Assembly (NCBI RefSeq): GCF_023156195.1
Contig: NZ_JAKUKA010000001.1
Coordinates: forward strand, 1,364,001 to 1,428,000
Direction: 5' to 3'
DNA from: Chitinophaga sedimenti
Lineage (GTDB): Bacteria > Bacteroidota > Bacteroidia > Chitinophagales > Chitinophagaceae
Length of the DNA: 64,000 nucleotides
Part shown: piece by piece, positions 37,228 through 48,041 of the stretch
Numbering within the stretch: position 1 is the stretch's first letter
How the letters are laid out: the number at the start of each line of letters is the position of its first letter
Notes under the pieces: generated by a model
Seen by the model: only the letters and a program-made list of their open reading frames with translations
Told to the model about the DNA's origin: nothing
The model's database searches: none
Program-made: the position numbers and the translations under genes

Positions 37228-40200
37228 TTAGAAATTGAGGTCAAGACCAAAGGTGTAAACTTTGCCTATCGGCGTTTCCCATCCGCGGGTACCATAGTTA
37301 TTAACCTCGGGGTCGGCAATTTTGTATTGGGAGAACGTGAGCAGGTTGGTGCCATTGAAGAACACCCGGGCGTTCGATAACCTCACTTTGCTTAGCAGCT
37401 GCGCCGGTAATGAATAAGCCAGGTTGATGTTTTTAAGCCGGAAGAAGCTTGCGTTGTGCATCTGGCGGGTGCTGTACTGCATGGGGTCTGTTAAGTCTGC
37501 CGCCGCGCAGCAGGGGCAGTGTACCGCCTTTTCTTTCCGGCGTCCACATATTATCCCAAACTTCCTGCGCACGGATTCTTTCCCAATAGTAACCGTCGTC
37601 TTCCACATCTTTAAAGCCGCCGTCGTATAAATTGCCGCCTATTTTATAAATGAAGTTGAAGGCCAGTGTAAGTCCTTTATAAGACACGTCCGTGTTTAAG
37701 CCGCCATATACTTTTGGTGTAGCGTCGCCGATGATCTTGTAGTTCGCTTTATTGAAGCTGTTAGTGGCGCCTCGGCCATTGTATAAGAAGTCGCCGGCCT
37801 TGGCGTCGGTGGGATTGTTAACGTACCATACGTTGGCGCCGTTCGCGGGATCTACACCTGCCCACTCATAACCGTAAAAGCTGAGGGTCGGTTGTCCTTC
37901 CCGGTACATGTATTGCGCCCTGGCATCGCCACCGGTAGGGTCGTACCAGATGATGTCGCGGCCGCCATACAGTTTGGTCACTTTCGATTTGATGAAGGAG
38001 GCGTTTACGGAGGCCGTCCACCTGATGCCGTTCGCGGTGTTGATGATATCGCCGCCCAGTTCCACTTCCACGCCACGGTTGTTCATTTCGCCCACATTGC
38101 CTAATGCACTGCCAAAGCCCGTGGTGCCGGAGATGGGAATGTCCTGCAACAGGTTTTTGGAGTCGCGGTTGAAGTACTCAACGCTACCGGTCAGGCGTTG
38201 GTTGAACAGGCCAAAATCCAGCGCGATGTTGGTTGTGTAGTTGGTTTCCCACGTTAAGTCGGGATTGGCGTTGGTAGACAGGAAGCCGCCGGCATTCCCG
38301 TTATATTTATTGGTATAGTTGGTGAGTGATCTCCATCCGTAGTTCTGGGTAGGCAGGGTGCCATTAACACCATAGGAAGCGCGTAAGCGGAGGTTGCTGA
38401 TCGCTTCGAGATCCTTCATAAAGTCTTCGCCGCTGATTCTCCAGGAAGCGGCAGCCGACCAGAAGTTGCCCCAGCGTGTTTCCGGCGCTAACTTCGAAGA
38501 CCCGTCGCGGCGGTAAGAGGCGGATGCAAAGTATTTCTGATCGTAGTTGTATTCTACGCGCGACAGCACGGAAACGATCGCGTTGCCATAATCAAATCCA
38601 CTGGCCGTAAATGCGCCGGCCGTAGACAGTGTCTGTAACGCGCTGGAAGGGAGGTTGGTGCCCGTGGCGCTCTGGAAAGACGTTTTGTTCTTTTCCGCCT
38701 CAAAACCAGCCAGCACTGTCACATTGTGTTTGTCAAACTGTTTGGCGAAGTTGGCGGTATTGGATGATACCAGTTTGCTGATATTCGCGGAGGTTTCGTT
38801 TACAACACCATTCGTTGCCGCGCCGTTGTAATGGATCGCGCTGTAGTACAGGTGATCGTTGATGGCGGAGTTATCGAACGAGAATACCGATTTGAGATTT
38901 AACTCCGGCAATATCGTCAGCGTAATGGCTTCATTGATCGTGAACCTTTTGGTGATCGATTCATTATCCCAGCGGTCATTGTAGTAAACATTGTTCTGCG
39001 CTAAACTACCGTAGCGGGCTGTCCACGGCAGGCCCGTTTTGTAATCTGTAGGCCAGTAAAAAGGCCACAGCAGGTTCCTTACCTGGAAGAAGTAGTTGGC
39101 ACCGGTATTGCGCGTGTCGTTGAACCCGGACTGACCATTTCTCGCAATCGCTACATTCGTTGCGAACTCCGTGTGTTTGCCCACTTTTTGCGTTATGTTC
39201 GCGCGGCCGGAAATACGGTCGAATTTATTGATTTTGATCCTGTTCTGATCCTTGGTGTAGTTCAGGGAGGTGTAATAGGTGGTATTCTGATCACCACCGC
39301 TTACAGAAAGATCATTGGTTTGATAGATGCCCGTGCCGAAGTAGGCGTCGTCCCAATTAAAATAAGTGCCTTCCCGGTTGACGAGTCCATCCGTCATACC
39401 TGTGATGATCACATTTTCATTAAGGGTGGTGCCGGCTGTGGCGAACTTATAACCATGCTTGTTGAATTTGGTGTTCAGCTGTCCCAGGGCATAGGTATTT
39501 GCCTGTTCGGGTGTTTGTCCCGCGGAGGTCCTGTAATCGTAAAAGATCCGGTACAGCATATTGGTTTGTTCCTGTGGACCGGCGGCCTCGTAGTTATCCG
39601 TTGCCCATGAAGGGGTAAAGCCGATGGAGGAGGCGAGGTGTACGGATGGTTTTCCCTGTTTGCCTTTTTTGGTGGTGATAAGCACCACACCATTGGCGGC
39701 CCTGGAGCCATATAAAGAAGATGCCGCAGCATCCTTGAGGATCGTGATAGTCTCGATATCGGCAGGGTTCAACGTGTTCATCACGTTGTTGGAGCCGATG
39801 TAGGAGCCGCTCAAATTACCCTGGTCGCCGGCGACCACGGGCACGCCATCTATCACGTACAGCGGTTCGTTGCTGGCATTCATGGAGCCAACGCCCCGGA
39901 TGCGGATCGCGGGCGTTGCGCCTGCCTGTCCGCTCGATGTGGTTACCTGCACACCTGCGGCGCGGCCCACCAGGGCATTCTGGAAGGAGGTAGCCGGCAC
40001 ATCTTTAATATCATTTTGTTTGATGACGGAGGCGGAGCCGGTATAGGTGCCTTTTTGGCGGTGCCGTAAGCTACGACCATCACTTCGTCCAGTGATTTCG
40101 AGCTTTGTTGCATTTCGACGTTGAGGACGGAGCGGCCGTTAATGACCACCTCTTGTGTGGCAAAGCCTATCAGCGAAAAAACGAGCGTAGTACCGTTGGC

Positions 40201-40392
40201 GGGTACATCGATGCTGTAGGTGCCATCGCCGCCGGTCACCACACCTGTGGTGCTTCCTTTCACCTGGACGCTGACGCCTGGCGCAGCCGTTTTCGTGTTG
40301 TCCACAACTTTGCCCCTTACCGTAGATTGGGCGTAGGCTGCCAGGCTGCCGGCGAAAAGCCCGATTAGGAGCAATAAACCATTCTTGATCAT
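37228..40392 (-). CDS. SusC/RagA TonB-dependent receptor (two frameshifts)
   Basis: Repaired to about 1,055 residues. It has a signal peptide (LLLLIGLFAGSLAAYAQ), a carboxypeptidase-regulatory-like domain (about 23-100, TVRGKVVDNTKTAAPGVSVQV), then the plug (RGVGSMNASNEPLYVIDGVPV, ITILKDAAASSLYGSRAANGV) and a barrel ending VYTFGLDLNF. It lacks an STN domain, unlike the other two receptors here, which fits the absence of a sigma/FecR pair. Frame is lost in a T5 run near 40052, repaired by one base, and near 37500. A 508-base gap follows its start, with a small dyad. Confidence 0.92.
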
Positions 40393-40680
40393 AAGCGAAT
40401 AATTGAGGTAATTGATTACGTATTAATGCATGGATACTTCGGGAGTATGCGCCTGCGGGCGGCATAACGGGCAAAGCAATGTAGTGTGAAGGATTGCGTT
40501 TGTTTTCGCTATTTGCCGGGAACGGGGCGATTTTGGTTGAACATTAAAGGCGGCGCATGAGCGGTCGATAGATCAGTCGACTATTGGGCTGACGCGGCGC
40601 GTGTATTTCCGGAGATTAAAATAAAAAATAAATATTAAATAATGGAGGATAATTATTTGGGTGGCGGGTACTATAAAAGT

Positions 40681-40698
40681 AGTAGACAATGGTCTACT
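40681..40698. promoter_or_regulatory. 7-bp inverted repeat in the SusC upstream region
   Basis: AGTAGAC (40681-40687) and GTCTACT (40692-40698) are perfect inverted repeats around AATG. The 40393-40900 gap otherwise shows only a small minus-strand frame ending in a basic tail and a weak ATACT/AGTAT hairpin at about 40433-40447; I call no gene there. Confidence 0.3.
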
Positions 40699-40865
40699 GT
40701 TTTGGGTTGCGCTGGCGCTTGGCACGGCTCCTGCGGAAATACAGTGGCAGGTTGATGGCCAACCCCGGCTTCACGCGGGAAGTGGGAAGTATAGTGGAGC
40801 GGAAAATGGGTATGCTGATTATCCTGTTGCCTGATTCGTGGTGAACATCAACGGTGGGGCAAATA

Positions 40866-40894
40866 AAGCCTGCGGATATCAAATCTGCAGGCTT
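40866..40894 (-). terminator. terminator-like hairpin after the NTF2-like gene
   Basis: AAGCCTGC (40866-40873) pairs with GCAGGCTT (40887-40894). It lies just 6 bases after the stop of the minus-strand NTF2-like gene; a short TTTATT follows on that strand. Confidence 0.6.
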
Positions 40895-40900
40895 GACTTT

Positions 40901-41377
40901 TTAATGTCTGGCCGCCGTTCCATTACTTTCGACCGGGAACAACTGCTCGTCCACAATCGTTCCCTGTCCCGCTACCCGGCACCAGCCCGCCGTACTTTTA
41001 TGATAAACTTCCAGCCGGCGCACTTTGATGTGCACATCACGGCCGTCAACCGCCAGATGTACATTGGCCAGGAAGTTAATGACTGCCATTGTGCCATCAT
41101 AAATACGGATGAATTCATGGCCCGGTACGGGTGCTACGGATTTGAACACGACTTTCTGTTTTATTTGTGCGGCTTTCCATTCGTCAAAGGAGAATGAAAT
41201 ATCTCCCTTGGGGCCTACCGCGATGAAATCTTTACAATCCAGGCGGGTGCCGGGTTTTGCTTCGTGTATCAATTGCCTGAGTGCCTGCCGTTCCTCCGGA
41301 AAGCTGGTCGTATCTGTTTGTGCGTACAGGTGGCAGCAGGCGATCAGGGCGATGGTGATGGTTAATAATTTCTTCAT
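40901..41377 (-). CDS. secreted NTF2-like protein, copy A
   Basis: This protein of about 158 residues starts MKKLLTITIALIACC with a signal peptide ending LYAQ. The mature part has the cone-like alpha/beta pattern of the NTF2/DUF4440 group: FPEERQALRQLI, GDISFSFDEWKAAQIK, EFIRIYDGTMAVINFLANVHL, HIKVRRLEVYHKSTAGWCRVAGQGT. It is about 60-65% similar by eye to the gene at 61204-61662. It lies divergent from the second LytS/LytTR pair, with a shared regulatory motif between. The product is probably periplasmic; the ligand is unknown. Confidence 0.8.
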   Translation of the reverse strand: MKKLLTITIALIACCHLYAQTDTTSFPEERQALRQLIHEAKPGTRLDCKDFIAVGPKGDISFSFDEWKAAQIKQKVVFKSVAPVPGHEFIRIYDGTMAVINFLANVHLAVDGRDVHIKVRRLEVYHKSTAGWCRVAGQGTIVDEQLFPVESNGTAARH

Positions 41378-41394
41378 GGGAATGCGTGTTTTTC

Positions 41395-41402
41395 CAAAAG
41401 TA
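41395..41402 (-). promoter_or_regulatory. TAnnTTTG promoter box of NTF2-like copy A
   Basis: TACTTTTG on the minus strand is a perfect -7 element, 17 bases from the ATG at 41377. Confidence 0.5.
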
Positions 41403-41464
41403 AGTCGTTCAGCCGCCGGCGAAAGTAAAAATAGACGAGCCACGGCAGCAGCTCTGTTGAATCC

Positions 41465-41484
41465 TTTCGTCGACGACAAAATGA
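41465..41484 (+). promoter_or_regulatory. TTTCRTCGAYGA motif between NTF2-like gene and LytS kinase
   Basis: TTTCGTCGACGACAAAATGA matches the consensus TTTCRTCGAYGAYRAAAYGA at all 20 positions, as do the copies at 43427-43446 and 61080-61099. A second TTTCGT starts 20 bases later (41485), giving a direct repeat of the kind LytTR proteins bind. It lies in the divergent promoter region. Confidence 0.55.
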
Positions 41485-41567
41485 TTTCGTAGCGCCGGGA
41501 GCGTGGCCTGGTCGAAATAAGACCTGGAATGCGGAGGCAATTCGTATCTTAGTGTAAACCTCCCCGG

Positions 41568-42722
41568 ATGCAGCAACTGCCTTTTTCTTTTCCCATGAGC
41601 GTAGGTGGCGTTATGCCCGGCATCTTTGTTTCTGGGTCCTTTGGTTTTTATTCCAATTGCTGTTGTATTCTTTTGTTCCATCGCCGATTTTACAGCAACA
41701 ACCGTTCTGGCGCCGCATCATCATCACCTTCCCGGAAACTTTCTTATTTCTGCTGCCCAGTATATTCCTGGCCTATTCGCTGATGTACCTGGTCATCCCG
41801 AAACTGGTATTGCCAGGGCGTTATATGATGGCAATAATAAGTTCACTCGTATTGATCCTGCTCACCGCCGCTTTTTCAGCTTTTTTGTCGGTATACGTTG
41901 TCGATGCGTTCAGGCACCTGGTGGCCGATCGTTTGTCGCCGGTATTGGCGAAAGAAGCACATCCACCTTTTTATGTTCAGATTGGGGCGGCGATGCTGGC
42001 TGGACTGCGTGGCAGCATTACCATCGGGGAGTGGCGGCGGCTATTAAATTACTGAAGTGTTTTTTGAGAAACAACAGGCGGCACTGATATTGGATAAAGA
42101 AAGAACGGAAATCGAATTGCAGATGCTGAAGGCGCAACTGCATCCGCACTTTCTTTTTAATACCCTTAACAATATTTATTCGCTTACGCAGGATGTTTCG
42201 GCGAAAGCGTCGGGCATGATCATGGGCCTTTCGCAACTGTTACGGTACATGTTGTATGATTGCAATAAGCCGATGGTGCCGTTGGACAAAGAGTTGAAAA
42301 TGGCCCGTGATTACCTTGAACTGGAAACGATCCGCTACGATCATCACCTTGATATCTCCCTGCAGTTGCCGCAACAGGGTGGACATTTGTTCATAGCACC
42401 ACTGATCCTGCTGCCCTTCCTTGAAAATGCATTTAAACATGGCGCCAGCAAAATGACGGAGCAGCCCTGGATCAGTATGAGCATCGATATAACGGGGCAG
42501 GAGCTTAGCATGAAACTGATTAACGGCAAACGAGCAGGCACCCGTTCTCCTGCGCCTGGTATTGGTATTATGAATGTCCGGCAACGCCTGCAGCTGCTGT
42601 ACCCGGGTACACATCAGCTACAGATCGATGACCTCGAAGAAATGTATATCGTTAATTTAAAGATCACACTGGATACCGCCAGTGAAAAGTCAATTGCTTA
42701 TGGAGTCGCAGCAGAAATTTAA
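41568..42722 (+). CDS. LytS-type sensor histidine kinase (several frameshifts)
   Basis: Repaired to about 385 residues. The N-terminal part has membrane helices (FWVLWFLFQLLLYSF, ETFLFLLPSIFLAYSLMYLVI, MAIISSLVLILLTAAFSAFL). The His_kinase domain carries QLHPHFLFNTLNNIY and FLENAFKHGASK. The frame is lost near 41600-41625, in the G4 run at 42027-42030 and in a T6 run near 42059-42064. Adding one base in each of the last two gives SITIGGVAAAIKLLKCFFEK, which joins the helices to the kinase. It overlaps the regulator start by 23 bases. The kinase and its partner are close paralogues of the pair at 8.9-10.7 kb. Confidence 0.85.
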
Positions 42723-43446
42723 ATGCCTGGTGGTAGATGATGAACCGCCTGCCAGGGAGGTGATTCGCCGGTATATCGAGCAAATCTCGTTTTTAGAGAT
42801 GGCAGGGGAATGCAGCAATGCCTTGCAGGTTATTACCTTATTGCGTCAACAGCAGATCGACCTGCTGTTCCTTGATATACAGCTGCCGCAGATGAGTGGT
42901 ATGGACCTGATCCGGACCTTGCAGCATCCGCCTAAAATTGTGCTGACGACGGCTTACGACCAATACGCCGTGCAGGCATTCGAGTTGGCTGTAGTTGATT
43001 ACCTGGTGAAGCCTATTCAGTTCGACCGCTTTCTGAAATCCGTGATGAAGGCATTGCCGGAGAAAGAGGCGCCAATTACCGCCGAGCCCGCGGCATCTGC
43101 CAATCGCGGGTTCCTGTATTTTCGCGCGGACAGAAAAATGGTGAAAGTATTTTTGAGTGATATTTGCTACGTGGAGAGCCTCAAAGACTATGTAAAGATC
43201 CACACGGTAAAGGGACCCGTCATCACCAAGTATGCCCTGGTTGCCCCGGAGGCGATGTTGCCGGCCGCCGCGTTCCTGCGGGTACACCGTTCTTACATAG
43301 TGGCGGTTGATAAAATAGAGTCGTTAACTACAGAGGAGATTCAAATTGCCGGCGACCTTGTGCCGATCGGGAAACTTTTCAGGCAGCAGGTATTTAAGAC
43401 CCGGATATGGAGTCCTAGCCCGGGAATTTCATCGACGATGAAATGA
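42700..43446 (+). CDS. LytTR response regulator
   Basis: This protein of about 248 residues starts MESQQKFKCLVVDDEPPA. The receiver has the phospho-acceptor in LLFLDIQLPQMSG near residue 55 and Lys in YLVKPIQFDRF. The LytTR domain contains FLYFRADRKMVKVFLSDICYVESLKDYVKI and FLRVHRSYIV. Its final codons run through a TTTCRTCGAYGA motif, so the C-terminal tail may owe its text to an embedded regulatory site. It works with the kinase just upstream. Confidence 0.92.
   Translation: MESQQKFKCLVVDDEPPAREVIRRYIEQISFLEMAGECSNALQVITLLRQQQIDLLFLDIQLPQMSGMDLIRTLQHPPKIVLTTAYDQYAVQAFELAVVDYLVKPIQFDRFLKSVMKALPEKEAPITAEPAASANRGFLYFRADRKMVKVFLSDICYVESLKDYVKIHTVKGPVITKYALVAPEAMLPAAAFLRVHRSYIVAVDKIESLTTEEIQIAGDLVPIGKLFRQQVFKTRIWSPSPGISSTMK
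43427..43446 (+). promoter_or_regulatory. TTTCRTCGAYGA motif at the end of the LytTR gene
   Basis: TTTCATCGACGATGAAATGA fits the shared consensus and contains a perfect dyad, TTTCATCG and CGATGAAA around one A. It lies 130 bases upstream of the following lipoprotein gene. Confidence 0.5.
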
Positions 43447-43575
43447 TTGCATCTATGAATAAACGCTGTATGGCTCCTGCGATACTTAGTTTAACGATAC
43501 GCTACAAAATCCGCGCTGGTTCCCTTTAACTTCGTACCATAAATTATTTCTAACCCCTCATTCAGCTTCTGAAAT

Positions 43576-44456
43576 ATGAAACTATTTACATTCTCCGGGG
43601 CACTGCTCATGGTACTGGCATTATCCAGTTGTGGTAAGAATAATTCGCCCGGCGGCGGAACTGCGAATCCTACCGTACTACGTCCGGCAACGATGAAGTC
43701 TTACGAAGGAACAATCGGTACCCTGGCCCCGGTGTGGACATATGAATACGACAAGGATAACCTGCTTATCAAATTTGGAGAAGAAGGCACCACCTTCAGA
43801 AATGTAAGCCCCCGTCGTTCGCAGCTTAAACTATTTTACCAGGATGTTGAAGCTACGACCAATTATGAGTTTGGTTATACAACAGACTTTTCCAGCATTT
43901 ATGAACTCCAAAACCAGCCGACAGTAGTGTCTGTCCAAACCTCCATCTACAACAAAATGTTCAACCAAACCACTAAACCGGACGTGTATGAATGGAGATT
44001 TGCTTACAATGCGGACTTCTGGTAGTAAAGGATGTAACGCCACTCGGTACGGGTACCACGGTCGACTACACCTACGACGATAAAAAGAATTTGAGGAAAA
44101 TAGAGTTTTCCTCTATAGTGGCCGGTCTTTGGAGGGTACATACCCGCACGACGATTACTGGTTACGATGACAAGCATTCACCGTTTTCCGCGGTAAAAGC
44201 TTATCGCCTGGCGTCCTTCCCGCAGAACTATAATGATCAGTTTGCACAGGCTTTTTGCATCCATAACCCTACGCAAATGAAATCGGAGCGTTACAGTACG
44301 ACAAGGAATATTTATTACCTGGCCGAACAAACCGATTTCGATTATACTTATAACGCGCAGGGATATCCGACTAAAATCGTTGTAAAGACTACCTATTTTC
44401 CCGAAACGGGACCTGGCGGGTCTGGTATGAAAATATATGAGTTTACTTATAAATAG
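43576..44456 (+). CDS. lipoprotein with YD-like repeats (one frameshift)
   Basis: Repaired to about 293 residues. It has the lipobox ALLMVLALSSCGK and then strand-rich text with WTYEYDKDNLLIKF, VDYTYDDKKNLRKIEF and FDYTYNAQGYPTKIV, in the style of Rhs/YD repeats and DUF4595-like lipoproteins. The frame is lost near 44022. It lies downstream of the second LytTR pair with a TTTCRTCGAYGA motif 130 bases before the start, so it may be a target. The function is unknown. Confidence 0.7.
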
Positions 44457-44466
44457 CGAACTCACA

Positions 44467-45426
44467 TTAATCGAACGACCGCCTGAACTGTAAGGGAGAT
44501 AAGTCCGTTTTAGCTTTGAATAGCTTACTGAAGGACTGGGGATGCCCGAACCCGAGCTCATAGGCTATTTCTGCGACGGACAGGGTAGTGGAGCTCAATA
44601 AATCTTTCGACCGTTCAACAATCTTATGTTGGATGTACGCCTGCGTGTTGTGGCCCGTCAGTGAACGTAGCATGTCGCTCAGGTAGCGCTGCGATACGGC
44701 CAGTTGTTTGCTGATGTCCTGTACTACGGGTAGCCCGTCGGCATGTAAAAAGTGTTCGGTGAGCAGCCTGTCCAGCGCGGAAATGATGTCATGTCCGGTT
44801 GTTTTACGGGTAAGGAATTGACGATCATAAAAACGAAGGCTGTAATTCAGCAGCAATTCTATTTGCGATACCAATACTTGTCCGCTAAATTTATCGATAT
44901 CGCCCGACAGTTCGGCAGCGATGATCGCGAATACTTTCGCGACCAGTTCTTTTTCTGCAGCCGACAGTGAAAGCGCTTCCGATACGGCATAGTCGAAGAA
45001 TCCATAACCATGAATAGCTTTTCCCAGTGGATAATTCCTTACCAGATCGCGATGGAAATACAGCACCATGCCTTCCTGGCTGTCGACTGCTGTTTTCGTG
45101 ACCACCATTTGCTTTGGCTTTAAGAAGGCAAGCCCGCCGTTTTCAAACCCGTAATGGCCCTGGCCATATTTAACCTGGCCGGTAAACGTGTTTTTAAAGG
45201 ATATCTTATAGAAGTCCAGCGTAACTTTTGTACCACCCTCAAATGTTGCCGGCGGGACTTTATTATAATCTACCAGCGCAATTAACGGATGTAGCGGCGG
45301 TGCGTACCCCGACTCGCGCATTAGCTGCGCAATACTGCTGAAATGATGGATATTGGATGGCTTCACGTTTCCAAGGTAATCAATTTTGTACAGCGGGGCG
45401 AATGACAATGTCACCGACTTCAACAT
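44467..45426 (-). CDS. AraC family transcriptional regulator
   Basis: This 319-residue protein has an N-terminal cupin-like sensing half (HPLIALVDYNKVPP, GGLAFLKPKQMVV) and a C-terminal AraC domain, with LPVVQDISKQLAVSQRYLSDML and LSVAEIAYELGFGHPQSFSKLFKAKTDLSPLQFR. It starts inside the end of the SDR gene (47-base overlap), which suggests translational coupling or a slightly later start. Both are on the same strand, so the regulator may control the SDR. The effector is unknown. Confidence 0.88.
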   Translation of the reverse strand: MLKSVTLSFAPLYKIDYLGNVKPSNIHHFSSIAQLMRESGYAPPLHPLIALVDYNKVPPATFEGGTKVTLDFYKISFKNTFTGQVKYGQGHYGFENGGLAFLKPKQMVVTKTAVDSQEGMVLYFHRDLVRNYPLGKAIHGYGFFDYAVSEALSLSAAEKELVAKVFAIIAAELSGDIDKFSGQVLVSQIELLLNYSLRFYDRQFLTRKTTGHDIISALDRLLTEHFLHADGLPVVQDISKQLAVSQRYLSDMLRSLTGHNTQAYIQHKIVERSKDLLSSTTLSVAEIAYELGFGHPQSFSKLFKAKTDLSPLQFRRSFD

Positions 45427-46120
45427 CGTTTGGCTGGCTCAGTACGTATATGACTGCCTGTGCGATTGCTTCCGGGGCAATTCCCAACTGTTTCATATTG
45501 TTTTGAACAGCGTTTTTCATGGCCTCATTCTTCATTGCATCCACTAAACCTGTTTTCACCACACCCGGCGAAATTCCCGTGATACGGATGCTGCCATCCG
45601 ATTCCTGACGAAAAGCTTCCGCGATGGTCCGTACGGCGTTCTTGGTGCCCGCATATATGCCCTGCATGGGTACGATCTTCAAGCCGGAAGTGGAAATGAT
45701 ATTTACGATATGCCCGCCCTGTTGTTGCCTGAAAACCGGTATCGCTGCGGCCATGCCATACAGAACGCCCTTCAGATTGATGTCGATCATCTCATTCCAG
45801 CCATCGATATCCAGTTCATCGATCCTGCTAAGCTCACTCACGCCGGCATTGTTGATGATCACATCGAGGCGGCCATAGCGTTCCACTGCGGCGGCGACCA
45901 ACTTTTCCAGGTCCCCTTTCACTTTGACATTTGTTTCCACATATATAGCATCGCCGCCTTTCGTGTTGATCACGTTACAGATCTTTGCGAGCTCCTCCGC
46001 TCTGCGTGCGCCCAATACAACTTTGACGCCCTGTTCACTAAGCCCGAAAGCGATGGCTTTCCCGATGCCGCTGCTGGCCCCGGTAATGGCTACTATTTTT
46101 CCATTGATATGATCTTGCAT
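45380..46120 (-). CDS. SDR family oxidoreductase
   Basis: This protein of about 246 residues starts at MQDHINGKIVAITG. It has the cofactor motif TGASSGIG near residue 13, NNAGV near 90, Ser in NIISTSG near 142 and the catalytic YAGTK near 155. The end, DVEVGDIVIRPAVQN, is typical for cP2-type SDRs. The substrate is unknown. The AraC gene overlaps its end. A CAACTTTG box, one base off consensus, lies 22 bases before the start. Confidence 0.9.
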   Translation of the reverse strand: MQDHINGKIVAITGASSGIGKAIAFGLSEQGVKVVLGARRAEELAKICNVINTKGGDAIYVETNVKVKGDLEKLVAAAVERYGRLDVIINNAGVSELSRIDELDIDGWNEMIDINLKGVLYGMAAAIPVFRQQQGGHIVNIISTSGLKIVPMQGIYAGTKNAVRTIAEAFRQESDGSIRITGISPGVVKTGLVDAMKNEAMKNAVQNNMKQLGIAPEAIAQAVIYVLSQPNDVEVGDIVIRPAVQN

Positions 46121-46247
46121 GGTTTCTTTATTGATACTATGCAAAGTTGCTGCTGTAAGTTGGAGAAAAAGTAGCCAGGTTGGTAAATAGTGTAGCCGGA
46201 TTGGCGGGGGAACTTTGCGCTCCCACGGGTGAACTGGCCTATGCTTC

Positions 46248-48040
46248 CTATTGCAGCAGGCGGATCATCCCATTCAATTCGGCGATAAGCGCCTCCTCAT
46301 CACCGTCGAAGCCATGGGTGCGGAAACGTACTTTCCCGTTTTTGTCCAGTACCACCTTGTACGGGACACTCGCTACCTTATATTGATTAAAAGCCTTGTA
46401 CCCGGGGCTTTTGATTAATTTTTCATCCAGGAGGTAGCGGAATGGGAATGCCTTTTCAGCAGCAAACTGCATCACTTTGCGGAGGGCATCCCCGGTTTCG
46501 AACGTGGCGATGAACAGGAACACTGCTTCCGGATGCTGTTGCATTACCTGCTGCATGGCGGGGAACGATTGTATACAAGGCTTACACCAGGTAGCCCAGA
46601 AGTCGAGCACCACGATCTTTCCTTTGAGGTCTGCGATATTCACCACTTTGCCGTTGATATCTTTCAGGCTGATGCCGGCTATCTGCTCCTCCAGCATGGC
46701 TGCGCGGAGGTCGCGTGTATGGTCGGCGGTTGCACTTGCGGGTTGCAGGCCGGTATAGTATGCCGTGAAATCGCTGCCAGGATATTGGTTGCTGTATAAG
46801 GTTTGCAGTAGTTGTTTTATCTGGGAAGACGACTGGCCTTGCTGTACAGCTGTTTCAAGCAATCGCAGCGCTTCCGCATCATTTCCAAGAGCATGGCAGG
46901 TTTGCGCTAAGAGGAGCGCCGATGCCCGGTCGGGTGAATGACGGTAAACCGTGGCCGCAAGCGCATAAGCTGTGTTGTAATCCTTGCTATCCATGTACAG
47001 CGGCACGGCATTCAAATAGGCGCTCCAATTAGCTGTCGTTTTACTTGTATCGGTAGCTGCCATGCCCCGTGTAAGCCATACGCGTGCTTTTTCCGGATCG
47101 TTGCGCTGCAATTGCGCCAGTTGCACATAAGCGACCGTTTTATCTTCCTTACTGCGCAGCAACTGTATATATTCTTCGGCCGCAGGATCATCGCCCGATG
47201 CAGCAGCAGATTGCGCCATTGCCTTGTACAGGCCGGTGTATTCATAGTCACCCGCCGCCGGCTCGGGGAAGCGTTGCAGAAATGCCTTAAACAGCGCAGC
47301 CTGTGCAGGATAATCATTCGTACTTTTGATCACTGTCATCTGCTGGCGCTGTACATACTTACCATCCGGGAACCTGGCAACTAACAGCTGCGCCAGCGAA
47401 TCTGCTGCCTGTTTTTGTCCAAGGAACTCCAAATACTGCTGGTGCAGTGTCAGTTCCATTTCATCGGTGGTGCGGTAAGCCAGTAGCTTTTGGACCAGCA
47501 ATGCCTTATCCGCCGGTTCGGAGGAGTTGATCAGCATATTAAAGTATTGCTGCCTGAACGTTGCTTCCGATGAGGGATGTTCTGCAATTTCCTGTTTCAG
47601 GTACGCCAGGGCCTGTTGCTGGTCTTTTTCCATCGGCCCCTGCCTTGCGCCAGTTGCGACATACGATACCACGCGAACGGCACCACTTTCATCTCCCTGT
47701 AAACAGGAAAAACATAGGCTTTACCGTTATTGTCATCAGTTTGGCGGCCATCATATAAACGGCCGGTGAGCACCACTGCATCGGCAGGTACGGTGTAAGT
47801 CGCCCGGTATGCGGCAGATAACAACAGGGTGTCGGCCGCCAGTTGCCGCGATTTTCCTTCCGCGTCGATAATCACATACAGCGGCGCACTGCCTGCAAGT
47901 GCAGTGCCAGCAGGATCAGCCGTAATGGTGATCCCGTGGCCTGCAGCAGGAGTGCCGGATATGTTTATTGGATGATGACGCTGTGCCCGTGCCAGCTGCG
48001 CGGTAACTAGCCAGGCCACCGTAATACAAACGCTTTTCAT
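46248..48040 (-). CDS. TlpA-like thioredoxin with TPR-rich middle (one frameshift)
   Basis: Repaired to about 597 residues. It has a signal peptide (MKSVCITVAWLVTAQLARAQ), an N-terminal beta domain, then a long helical TPR-like region (AYLKQEIAEHPSS...ALRLLETAVQQG) and a C-terminal thioredoxin fold with VLDFWATWCKPCIQSFP near residue 480. Frame is lost in a C-run near 47640. It is the last gene of the second sigma-FecR-SusCD locus and starts one base after the next TlpA gene stops. The TPR region may hold a partner or client protein. Confidence 0.82.
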
Positions 48041-48041
48041 A

